Assembly (NCBI GenBank): GCA_001986395.2
Contig: MQVO02000005.1
Span: forward strand, 496,001 to 560,000
Direction of reading: 5' to 3'
Length of the DNA: 64,000 nt
DNA from: Irpex lacteus
Taxonomy: Eukaryota; Basidiomycota; Agaricomycetes; Polyporales; Irpicaceae
Shown: positions 1-10,383 of the stretch, piece by piece
How positions within the stretch are numbered: the first letter of the stretch is position 1
Layout: every line of letters begins with the position of its first letter
Program-made: the position numbers and the translations under genes
Notes under the pieces: model-generated
What the model saw: the letters and a program-made list of their open reading frames with translations, nothing else
Databases searched by the model: none
Told to the model about the DNA's origin: nothing

Positions 1-38
1 CGGCGCTGGGGTCTAGCCGTTATGGCCACAAAGGTTTG

Positions 39-240
39 CTACGGCGCAGACGGCCGCACCAAATATTCTGCCATCTTCCGCGAAGGGTGGTCGTCGTTGG
101 AGACGATGCGAACGTCCGCAATATAGCCTCCAATCACGCCTGTGTGGAAATATAAGCCCAGCGTCGGGTGCCGGTGATTGGGGTCTGTACTCGGGATGCC
201 ACCGATGAGCGCCGGCGGGCAGGACCGCGTGATTGCGTGC
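39..240 (-). CDS. Possible 3' exon of an unrecognised gene
   Basis: On the minus strand a frame runs from an acceptor-like site (ending ccgcag, preceded by a ctctgac branch-like motif) at 241 to a TAG at 39-41. It encodes about 66 residues, including GLYFHTGVIGGYIADVRIVS, of natural-looking composition. A different, longer open frame covers the same DNA (minus, 13-555) but is Arg/Pro-rich and looks like a shadow. No family is recognised. The 5' exons would have to lie in 240-522, because the + strand gene starts at 523. They were not resolved, so this may be a short gene or not a gene. Confidence 0.25.
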
Positions 241-522
241 CTGCGGTACGTGGGAAATGTCGTGCGGTGTCAGAGGGCAAGCGCCATCAGGAGCGGGGTC
301 AGCGTAGCGGTTATGGGGTCCTGGGCGGAAATCTGTGAGGAACAGGGTGATCTGCTTCCTAATCTGGTAACTGGTGCGTCGAACTCTTAACCTCGCCGCC
401 CCGCATGTCGGCCCCTCCCCGCCCTTTTCCTCCCGCCCCCCATCTCTCGCTGCGACAACGCCGCCAGCGACGGCAAACGCGCCCTCGGACTCGTCATATA
501 AGACTGCGAGCACGACGTCCAG

Positions 523-3014
523 ATGTCTGTCTCGCCTCAACCCCACCCGCAACATCCACCTCTATCGAGGTCGCCTCCCGACATATCGATGAATAACGCG
601 GCGGCGGTCCCATCGCTGAGCCATGCGACAAATCCCACTGGAGACTCTCCCGCGCAACTCGCGTCACTTCTCAGCGATGCCCTGCACCAGGTCGAAACAT
701 TGAAGCGCGAGCTCGGTGTGCAGAAACGCAGAGCAGAGAAGGCTGAGCGCCTCCTTTCCAGCTACCAGAAGATCTCACCTACTACAGATGCCTCGAATCC
801 AGAGAGCCCGGCTGGTGCCAACCAATTCGACGAGGCAGCGGCGCGACTGCTGATACTAGAGTGCGAAGCTCGTGTAGAACGCGCTGAGCTCGATCGTACC
901 GATTTGGAAGCACGTATCGCGCGTATTCAAGCCCAATGGGCGGAAGACGAGCGTGTTCTGTACGATGCCGAGACCAAGCTGGCCGAGGTTCGCAGCACAT
1001 TCAGCCAGATAATTGCGCACCGAGGTGGGCAGTTGGTGGTGGTTAACGGCCAAGGACCACACGCTGCCACGCAACTCAATATACGCGCTCCCGAGGGAGC
1101 ACGTTCAGCCCATCATCTATCCGTTCGCCCCTCTGGTATGTCCTTGCGTTCAACCGTACCCTTGTCAGCACATTCGTAATAATCTATTCCTCAAGGTCCA
1201 TCTCGCGTTCGCCCAAGGGCTGGTAGCCTTGACGGCTCATACTCGACTTTGACGGGCCCTGGTGGGCCTCCACCTGCTAAAAGAGCCCGAAGCGATCGAA
1301 ACCCGGATAGGGACCAACAGGCACCCCAAGGTATCCCGTATCCTCAATCGGTGAGTATTTCCCAGTCAAATTTTCTATGCGTATTAATATTTCAGGAAAG
1401 CCTGCGAGCTCACCTCGTCTTGCATATCCGCAGAACGGTCAACCTGATCTTACAGTGACTAATCCTGCGGGATCGCCATATGTCCAGCACCCTGGTTATC
1501 GACCTCGCGGCCGTACAGAAGATGGCGTCCAAATCCGATACACGGATGCCACCGGTCAGCCTACTCATCGTGCCCATCGTGGACGCCGCGAGCACAGAGC
1601 GGGCTCTCGTTCGAAATCTCGTTCGCGCAGTAGAGCTAGCTCTGCTAGTCTCGACGAAATGCTCCTTGAAGCGACGACAGGTGACGATGGCAATCCCATC
1701 GTCGGGCAGCGCCTTATCGTCCAGGGCTCACAACACCTCTCACCTCACGTACATGCGGTACGTGCGCGTCACCGTTCCCCATCCGGCGGCGAGGAATATC
1801 TTGTCGCTCGTTCACGTGGTTAGTCTTCTTCTCGTCTTGTTTTCGCCACCCCTAACTATCGCTGGTACATCTGCAGTACCCCAAGGTCCTGGTGTACCGG
1901 GTAATCTCCAAGGCAATCAAATCCAGACCTACCAGACTCACATATTCGCCCCGCCAGTGACCGGCGCGCCCGTCAAGAAAGGTGTGTTCTCTACCTCCGT
2001 CGGTGGCGACCGTAAAATTGACATAACATTCAGCACCAACCGCTGGCGCCATTGCTGGCGCTTCCTCTATCGGTCAAGGCGGTTATCCGCCGACAAACAC
2101 TCAAGGGCAGCGTATCTGCCGTCAATGTGGCCATGCCGGCCGCTACAAGGACGGCAAATGTGTTGAAAAATGGGGTCCTGGCCCTGAGGGCCCCGGTACA
2201 GTTTGTGACAGGTATGGTGAATCTTTTCAAGGTGTGCTGTGTACTCACGCGTCCCGATAGGTGTCGCAAGAAGATGAAGCGAGTAGAGAGGCGTGGTACT
2301 CTCGAAAGCCAGCAGCTTGCCGCTGCGCAACACGGTCCAGCCGCAGTCCATCCATCTGCCGCAGCTTTGCAGCACCCTCCTCTCAACGGTAGAGGGCACC
2401 CTATGACGATCGCGCAAGTACATCGAACAGATACACTTCCCGCTCACCATCTATCCCCGTCTTCAAGATCACTCGCATCGCAGCCGACCCACATCATTTC
2501 AGGCAGTTCGTACCGGGAGGACCGCCCGCCAAGCTCGCCACATACATCGGGACCTGGCATACCACCTGGTCGAGTCTCTCAGAACCGATCCCCCGTCACG
2601 CCGCCAGCGATCGCCACCCTTCCGAGTGCGAGCACTAATGACACGACAGAGGGCGAATCGCTCGTGGAGTCCATACCCAAAGCAAGAACCCCCCCAGTGC
2701 CTACTTCGCAACCCCTCACTATCGCCCCTGAACTCATCGCCGACGTTATACGCACATCCATACCGACGAATGGGCCGAGTATAAAAGCTTCACCTAGTGG
2801 GGATAGTGACGCGGCGGCGCTGAAGACTAAACCTGCCTTAACGGAGACTGACGGAGACGCTGATGCTGATGCTGATGCCGAGGCAGATGCAGATGCTGAG
2901 GCGGACATGGATGCGGACGCCGACGCCGATGCTGATGCAGAACTGCTGGAGGCTGTTGACGCCGCGGAGGCGAACAACGCGAGCTCAGACGGGTCGCTCA
3001 AGAAGGAAGACTGA
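523..3014 (+). CDS. GATA-like zinc-finger protein with N-terminal coiled coil
   Basis: The model has six exons: 523-1135, 1196-1350, 1401-1818, 1877-1981, 2034-2211 and 2261-3014 (740 aa). Residues about 45-165 are heptad-rich and charged, so likely a coiled coil. A basic Arg/Ser-rich stretch lies in exon 3. Residues about 459-491 carry CRQC, then KWGPGPEGPG, then CDRC followed by the basic tail RKKMKRVERR. This resembles a GATA-type finger (Cys pair, W-x-G-P, Cys pair, basic tail). The inner spacing is about 25 residues with an extra Cys, against the usual 17-18, so it is atypical. The C-terminus is a DA repeat followed by an acidic tail. A nuclear regulatory role is inferred from the finger. 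An in-frame ATG at 589 is an alternative start, and the exon 3 acceptor (1400) is chosen by frame. Confidence 0.8.
2855..2942 (+). repeat. GATGCN trinucleotide-pair repeat encoding Asp-Ala run
   Basis: Inside the last exon of the preceding gene there are about 14 imperfect hexamer units of the form GAY/GAR-GCN. They encode alternating Asp (sometimes Glu, once Met) and Ala. The array is in frame and makes an acidic low-complexity tail. The reverse strand reads as an open Ser-Ala repeat, which is a by-product and not a gene. Confidence 0.85.
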
Positions 3015-4643
3015 AGAAACGAAGAGTTCATACGAACATACGACGAAACCAAAGATGAAGTCATCATGATCAGCGGTACGATTCGCGACGTCCACAACCC
3101 CCGATATCAACTCGTCATCTTCATATCCGTGAAGCTTAAGCTTGTTGTCCCTCTCTCGTGCGTTTGTATTCAATACGGTAGGATTCCACCTCCTTTTAAC
3201 TCTTGTTGTTGGCCGTATCCCCTTCCTCCGTCGTTCTGTTCTGTTAGTTTGATCTGTATCCTTTCTTTATACTCTCGACATGCTATCTCCGTCACGTCCG
3301 TGAACTGTTTCTCTTATGTTTTGTTGTTTGGGATTTTGCAAGAAATGAAATTGAATTGTTGTAGCATGCACGAAATTCTGTGAACATCACCTCATCCTTC
3401 TAGACACACCTGCTCACAGCGTCAGTGATTCGCGAAGATCACTCAAGGCTCTGACAATAGATTCGCGAGAACAGCGACCCATTCCCGAACGGGTACTACA
3501 GATAATTCAGTGAGTTTTCACTCTCCAAGGGACTCAGAGACTTCAAATGTGTATCTGACTATATTGATGTACCTGTACCACCCAGCGGCATAACGCGTAT
3601 CCGAGGAGTCAACGAAATACAGCAAATTATCTCAATCGCTTGCACTTTTTCCTACCATTGCAGGTTACATCACTGTTGCCCATACTGATGTGAACCAGAG
3701 GGCGTTAGCGCGCCCTTTTGCATTATCGCTATTCTTTACGACGTCAATTCAATCTTCCCCTATGTTCAATAGGCTTATCCAATTCTTCGTAGACCTCCAC
3801 GGAACCTTTGGTGGCCGACGACTCTTCTTCTGCACGTCGGAAACTACCTCCAGATTCGGCGGACGCTTCGAGTGCATCATTAGTCTATCACGAATACGCT
3901 TTGGTCTATCGCGAACTCCACCGAACAAAGGGCCACTAGAGATTAACCACGCTCTGCAGTGTTCGAGAGTGAGGAAGTGGGAAGAGTGAAGCACTATTTA
4001 CAGGCCCGATGAGCAATCGACAGAGGATGTCTCGTTAGCATGCAGGCGCCTATGGACAGAAGTCCCTACACAGGCCAGGGAAAATATACGATAGGTGCAA
4101 GGTGGCCCGCTACTAGACCAAGAATGTCAGACTAAGTGGCAAATTTTCTACGCTTCTCCGAGTCTAGTTCCCCCGGCAGCCAGGCATGGACTTACTTGTA
4201 GAGTTTACCTGCGTGGCATGGCCCGTGGCAGAACAGTGAAATGTCTGAGGACGGTGGGGGTAGACAGGTGCCGCATTGTGTCGTATGCCGGCAGTTCACG
4301 ATACTTGATATTACTTGTATTAGATGACGTTGTGCTCGTCGATGCTCGTCGTCCATACTTAGCGAGCCCGTCGTGCAACGTTGCCAGTGACAGTGGAATT
4401 GAATAAAGTTTTGTGCCAAACACCCGCAAACATTGCACGAGTCGAGCGCCTGTTCCTGGGCTGAATTTTACATGACTTGGTGTCGGACTGGTCGCTATCC
4501 ACTGGCCTCATCACAGTAACAGTCGGTCGGTGACAAGCGTACACACTGGCCATCGCTACGAGACCATGATACGACCACCGTTTGCACAAACGCTGTCCCA
4601 GCGTGATCTCTCTCACAGCCGCCGCTTGCCGCCAGCTGGCCAT
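3015..4643. other. Gene-free spacer of 1.6 kb
   Basis: This is the 3' flank of the GATA-like gene. Open frames here (for example 3690-3994 on both strands and 4095-4406) have no splice context or recognisable composition. I see nothing functional that I can support. Confidence 0.5.
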
Positions 4644-4960
4644 AATGAGTAACAACACCGCTATTCTTGCACGGTGAGTTTTGAACGCTCAAACGTTGGC
4701 ATTCTTGAACGCAACTCAGACGACCACCTTCACAGATTTACCTGCAGTCGCTATCTTTCTTGACTTCGGGGTCTCTATCATTTTCTTGAAACGGTCAGTG
4801 GCCCAAGAAATTATGTGTTGAACGTCTTCTAACTCTCGCTCAGGCTTATACTTGGTGCAAACACGTTGCCGTGATTATCTTGTACGTTCAGTGGCATGTA
4901 TCCGACGCAGGGCTAAGTTGTTTGTTTGCTGCTTCTATCGTAGTACTCAGGCTCTCCACC
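4644..4960 (+). pseudogene. Possible remnant of a multi-pass membrane protein gene
   Basis: Upstream of the first MYND gene there is an ATG at 4644, then a chain of donor/acceptor-like sites: gtgagt at about 4673, cag at about 4735, gtcagt at about 4795, and ctcag at about 4844. Between them the DNA encodes hydrophobic stretches such as AVAIFLDFGVSIIFL or, in another frame, CKHVAVIILYVQW. No frame runs through without a stop. It may be a decayed membrane-protein gene or the 5' UTR exons of the MYND gene. The call is a guess from hydrophobicity and splice-like motifs only. Confidence 0.15.
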
Positions 4961-4971
4961 GCTGGTCTGCG

Positions 4972-7007
4972 ATGGCTTCTATACCGCAGGACGAAGCGGA
5001 TTCTGCCAACTCGGCGGAGTCCACGTTCGACTCGAACTTGCCAAATAACCATGCTGTAGTGTTCCTCGAACGGCCAGAAATAGCTGCAGAAGTCTTTCGA
5101 AAGATGTTTCTCCTCGACGACAGCGACATACTGCGTTTCATGACCGAGTTTCTGCTGTCAAGTCCAACACAAGAACAGACACAGTCCATGTGGGCATCCG
5201 GTTTTCCACTGGCGCTTTTGGAAGCTGTCTCCAACCAGAAATGGTACGAGACTTTCAAAGTCATATCTCAAGATGACTGGGACAACGATGCACATACCCG
5301 AGAAGTCATATCCGCTGCTGTACCTAGATCCTCTTCTACATCCCACTTACGGCTTTACTGACGAATGTATCTTATAGCGACGATTTGCATGTGCCATTGA
5401 TTGTCTTGGGCAGTTCGCAACAGTAGACCTGAAAACGAGGCCCCGCACCAACACACTTGAGCAGATGTGCGCTCAATTCCCCAACTTGTTCAAATTGTTA
5501 TGGGAGTACCGGAGTTCTGTGTTCTCCGATCGATTCGCCTTAGTGACGCATGGAAGTAGAATGGATGTCGCTCAACTGCGTGACAGCTTTTTCTTCCTAT
5601 TCTCAGAGCTCTAGTAAGCGAGGGCTCATCTTTCGTCGATGACATTTCAGCTCTAAAAGACCGATCAGTCTCACAGCACCTGCGATAGGCACCTACATAG
5701 GGCATGTATCGTTTTACCTATGGTTCAACCACGAGTCCGTCAAACCCAGCTCCGAGTGGAGTGGAGCAATGGATGTTTTCGTGATCAATCGCATGCTACA
5801 ATCGGAGACCGCAACAGATGCCCTTGGGCCAAGCGGGCACGCAGGCGTTAACGAATTCTTTCGCGAAGTCATACCGGCAGTCATAGGGTCAATGGATGGT
5901 GCAAAGGTAATTCGTCGCGGTTTAGTCCGCGGGGAACCCATCAAGTTCGAACTATATAGGGACAGCAGAGTCGTTATACTTCACATGACATCCTTTATGC
6001 AGTCGGGAGACGTCAACATATCTTATCGGAACAGGGAATTCGGTCGAGTGCATCTGGCCATTGCTACTGTAGCCCGTCAATACGAATGTCATGGTTGTAT
6101 AGGGCAAGCCTATGAAATCTCCGAAGACCCGTGGTCAGTAGCAGTAGGGTTGCTGAATATGCTTTGGTGAGCACCTCGAAGTTCCAGTATTCACTGAGCT
6201 CAACGACCTTTAGCTCACTGTGCAATCTCATCTCGGTCATGAGAGAAGAGCACTTGCCGATGTCGAGGGCGGTGGAAACGATGATCGTGGCGAATCCGTA
6301 TAAATTCAGCTTTGTGGGTTTAGTTGCAGAGGCCATAGTGATCTCGTGCGATGACATTATTCATCACCATCATGGTTTGTATACATTATGTGACTCTCAT
6401 GAAAGTAATCATCTCATAGTATTGCATAGGGACCATTTTAATGTGCCTAGGTGCCTACGCCCGCATCTCCAGACTGGGCAGCGCGTACTCACGGCCTGCG
6501 CGTGACCCGCTTGTCTCACGCAAGTACCACTATCTTCGGCGGGTCCTGCAGGCTCACTGGCTCCCCATTTTGGAGCGTCTGCGCACTGCGACATCTGTCC
6601 AAGGTGAACTGTGGCAGAAACATGGAAGCGGGGGTCCGATCCCCTCACTGAATGTCATCAAGAAAAAATGGGAGAGACTTGGTCGCGACTTTGATCTCAG
6701 CTCGAGGGCTAGAGAAGACGACACATGCCTCATAGACTACGTGACGCCTGAAGAACGTCGTTTGGGCTGCTTCTCTACTGAATGCCCGAACTATGGAGAG
6801 AAGCCGCTGCATCGGACTCGCCGTACTTGTACGGGATGCTGGGCCGCGTTCTACTGCGGCAAGCGATGTCAAAAGAAGTGCGTATTATGCACTGTGAGAG
6901 TCCATCACAACTTACTTGTGTTGTATAGGGATTGGAAAGCGGGGCATAAGACGAGTTGTTCTAGCAGGGATCAAAATAGCAATATGACTCGGACCGGACG
7001 AAGTTAG
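4972..7007 (+). CDS. MYND-finger protein, tandem copy 1
   Basis: The model has six exons: 4972-5319, 5378-5613, 5651-6166, 6214-6374, 6430-6877 and 6929-7007 (595 aa). The C-terminus holds a MYND zinc finger at residues about 534-580: C-x4-C, CTGC, YCGKRCQ, then DWKAGHKTSC, which supplies the final His and Cys. The last intron splits the finger between CQK and DW, and is an in-frame 51 nt. The N-terminal 500 residues are helical-looking and shared with the other three copies (for example W-(E/L)-x-L-G-x-(E/D)-F-(D/N)-L-S before the finger), but match no family I know. MYND fingers bind short proline-rich peptides, and no SET domain is present. Intron 2 is only 37 nt. The start was chosen by alignment with the other copies. 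Confidence 0.88.
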
Positions 7008-7677
7008 AGGTAGTCCATGTTTTTTCTCGTGGTGAGCTGAACACCTAGTCGGCGGGTTGATGTAAAATTATTGTGTAAACAATGCAGGCGACGACTTGGG
7101 TCGTACAGTTACAAGGGATGTGCTAATTTCTAAAGATGCAGTAAAGATCATCAGTTCCCATGCCAGTGGTACTATCATGGTGTCGTTAGTTCTTTGGCTG
7201 TTAGTTCTTTGCCCGAGCTCTATCACTATGACAAGCGTACTTATTAGGCATGAAACGGCGTTGAGCAGACACTCTCACGGTGCTTTACGGCTACCTACCT
7301 ACACGCGAATGTCATGTGACCATGTTTTTGCTGGTCAACTCAGTCAAGCGCTCACTAAGGATTTTCACCGCTTGAAGCTACTATACTATAAGGCTATAAC
7401 CACTAGTTTTGCGGGGGCTATCAGCTACGACTGTCGCGATCTGAACTGTGCCTGTGGTATCAGAAGTCAGTCCGAGTGATTTAACGGTGAGTAGCCTAAC
7501 TTGTATCAAAGCGTTACTGGTGGTCAAGCTTATTTAGGGTTTCCAAGCTCACTCAGGCTTACGAGCGTCGAGCACTGGTTGAAGTTCATCTTAGGCTTGA
7601 TAATATTAGGCAAGTCATTGCATACCTGGTTCGACATGAGAACCACTCTCATCCGAACACTTGATACGTAGCCCGCT
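7008..7677. other. Spacer between MYND copies 1 and 2
   Basis: This 670-nt spacer has a 127-codon open frame (7096-7479) that lacks splice context or any recognisable domain. It is most likely the 3' UTR of copy 1 and the promoter of copy 2. Confidence 0.5.
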
Positions 7678-9676
7678 ATGTTTACTTTCCCGGTGCCTTC
7701 GCACAGGGATGACTCGGATGTCAAGAGTTGTCTGAGGTCACACAGAGACAACTATGTCACTCTATTTCGAGAACGTCGCAAAAATGCGGCCTGTGTCCTT
7801 GAACGGATGTTCGTCTCTGATGATCCGGAGATACTTACCTTTTTGTCCACGTTTCTGTGGATAGACCCTTCAGTCGAAGATATCGAGGAGTTCTGGTCTG
7901 CGGAGTTTCCGCAGGCACTACTAGGCCTGATTACCGATCGAAAGTGGTATGAAGGATTTCGACGAATGGTCGAAGTTGAAGAGCCTGAGTATAACATCGA
8001 TATGCTCTCCATTGCGGTAGGCAGACATCTCAAATTCTCTTCGTGCAGTCTCTCATTACATTCAATAGTGGCAATTTGTGACTGCCGTCGAATGCCTAGG
8101 GTTGTTCACAACTGGAATACATCACAGGCCTCGTACGAAGGAACTTGAGCAGTTCTGCCGCCAGTTTCCACCGCTCTGGGGGCTTCTCTGGGAATATAGG
8201 GATGTAGTTTTCTCTGACGTCTTCTACGAGTTGACCGAAAGCGACAGTGACGGTGTCGCGGAGCTACGAAATGGCTACTTCTTCCTATATAACGAGCTCC
8301 AGTAGGTGTTCTGTTCTGCTTCACGTATCTAGGTTTTAAATCTCAATCGTTTCCCTCAGAGACTCCGCACCGCCTCTATCAACTCATCTTGGCCACGTGT
8401 CGTTTTTCCTTTGGCTGAATAACAGCTTCGTTTTGCCTCCAGCGCACGACAGCCTTGCTTCCTACGACACGGATGCAATCGTGATATCCAGCATGCTGCG
8501 GGCCGAAAACATCGCCAACGCCAATCACTCTCACGCGAACGAGACACTAGACGCGTTCTTTCAGGAAGTTGTGCCAGTGGCTGTAGGCTCCATGGATATT
8601 GCTCAAGTGATACGTCGCAGCCTGTTACGCGGACATACACTTTACTCCACGGGGTACAAGAATGCGCTTAATGTGATCAGCTGCTTGGTAGGCTCCTGCC
8701 CAGTGACGGACCACCTCGACTATGGGAATACACGCCGAATAGCACATGCAATGGCCGCTGCAGTCCGTCAGTACGAATGCCACGGCTGTATAGACGGGGA
8801 TGAGCAAGCAGCAGCCGAGATTTCCTCCGGTTTCATAAGAATTTACGCGTAAGTTCTCCAATCTCGTACAGCCAATTTTGATGCATGCCTCACTCTAACT
8901 TGTAGAGCATTTCACATCCATTCTATCCATGAACCGCAGGAGCATGATCACGAGGCAGTGGACATGGTCATCGAGCACAATGTCGTGTACAACCCATACA
9001 ACTATAATTTTGTGGGTTTGGTCGCGGAGGCTCTCGTTCATGCATACCTGGAGCAGGATGACATGTGCCGAGGTCCGCAGTTTTTTCCTTCGAAGATGTA
9101 ATGGAAGCCTGACTTCCAACAGAGGTCATTAACCTTATCCTACAAGGTTATTTTGACGTTGCAAAGCAAGGCAGAGCACGACCCATCGAAGATCCTGTCC
9201 ATCTGCGCAAATATTGCTATCTGCGACGGGTACTCCAAGCGCACTGGCTGCCGGTTCTGGATGACTTACACGTCGCTTTACGCCAAGGCATGCGGGCATC
9301 TAGCCTAAAACCAGCTGTCGTGAGCTCTCTGCAGAGCATTATCGGCGTATGGGAGGATCTCGGCCTCGCTTTTAACCTGAGCGACAGGTCCAGGGAGCAT
9401 GACCTAGGGCTCACGAATTATGTGACCGGAGAGGAGAAGCTACTTGGTTGCTTCAACGCGGAGTGCCCGTGTTATGGACAGAAGCCCCTACATGGCACTC
9501 GACGAATCTGCACAGGGTGTTGGGCGGTGTTCTACTGTGGTAGGCAATGTCAGCAAAGGTGGGCTCTTTGATGTATTCGAGAGAAAAAAATTCGGACCTG
9601 ATCATTGTGCGTTAGGGACTGGCAAGCTGGCCACAAGGTCGCATGCGAACGACGCAAAAAGCCCCCAACAGTTTAG
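7678..9676 (+). CDS. MYND-finger protein, tandem copy 2
   Basis: The model has six exons: 7678-8016, 8069-8301, 8360-8848, 8906-9072, 9123-9558 and 9616-9676 (574 aa). Exon count and every intron phase match copies 1, 3 and 4. The finger near the C-terminus reads C-F-N-A-E-C, CTGCW, FYCGRQCQ and DWQAGHKVAC, so all eight zinc ligands are present. The block from residue about 38 to the end of exon 1, continuing into intron 1, is 94% identical at DNA level to copy 3, while later exons are clearly more diverged. The protein looks intact. It could act as a protein-interaction adaptor through the MYND finger; the upstream domain is unassigned. Confidence 0.88.
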
Positions 9677-10383
9677 ACATTGTAAGTTTATACATGTTGA
9701 TATTATTCTTTTCGTAAGTAGTAGCATATGCAAGATTTATCTATGGCACGATCGCATATGATTGATAGATCTCTGATCAGACATAAACTCGAAGCTTGCT
9801 TGTCAGAACAAGTCCAGTGGCCGGCGCTGTGGGATATCGCTTTTTGGTTCTGTAGTTGTTTAACGTTACAACGTTCGACCCTGGACTGAGGCCGCGTACA
9901 AATACGCTTGGACAAAATTGTGGCACGCGCTGCCAATTTATACGAGTTGAATGTCATGTGATCGCTATTTTAAGTTTTCAATTTTCTTGTCTTTTGCTTG
10001 CTTACTCGTCAAGCGCTCAAGGCCGAGGACTTGCTGACCCCGAATCCCGGAATTTCTGGTAGTCCTTATGCTTCAACGCCAAACCCTCTGTCGGCTCTTA
10101 CAAGTTCTTGGACTCTGCCCTGCCCCCCGAATATCAGGATTGCATTCCTAGGGAGCGGCCTCGAGCACCAGCGATTTATAAGTAAGACAGCTTCAAGTTC
10201 TAGTACACCCAATTACAAGTTGAACAGTAATAACAACTAACACGTTAATGACTTAGGGGTCTCAGACTCGGAATTCACTCACAAGTATCGGACATTGAAG
10301 TATCCGTCCTGATTCATTTTCGGTGAGTCCTTGCACTTTTTTGATACAGGAACCGCTCTCATGCAAAGAGTGCACAGACAGTG
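9677..10383. other. Spacer between MYND copies 2 and 3
   Basis: No gene is seen in this 707-nt spacer. A short segment just before 10384 resembles the leader of copy 2 (aaccNctctcat), and a gtgagt...acag pair at about 10323-10349 could mark a 5' UTR intron. Confidence 0.45.

Noticed and set aside
13..555. 180-codon minus-strand open frame at the left edge
   Set aside because: Arg/Pro-rich, atypical composition; another frame in the same DNA looks more protein-like, and the region overlaps the start of the GATA-like gene.
2579..3097. Minus-strand open frame with a long Ser-Ala repeat
   Set aside because: Exact antisense of the Asp-Ala coding repeat in the + strand gene.
3690..3994. Overlapping open frames on both strands
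   Set aside because: No motif, splice context or codon signal; open on both strands by chance.
7096..7479. 127-codon frame between MYND copies 1 and 2
   Set aside because: No counterpart between copies 2 and 3, and no domain.
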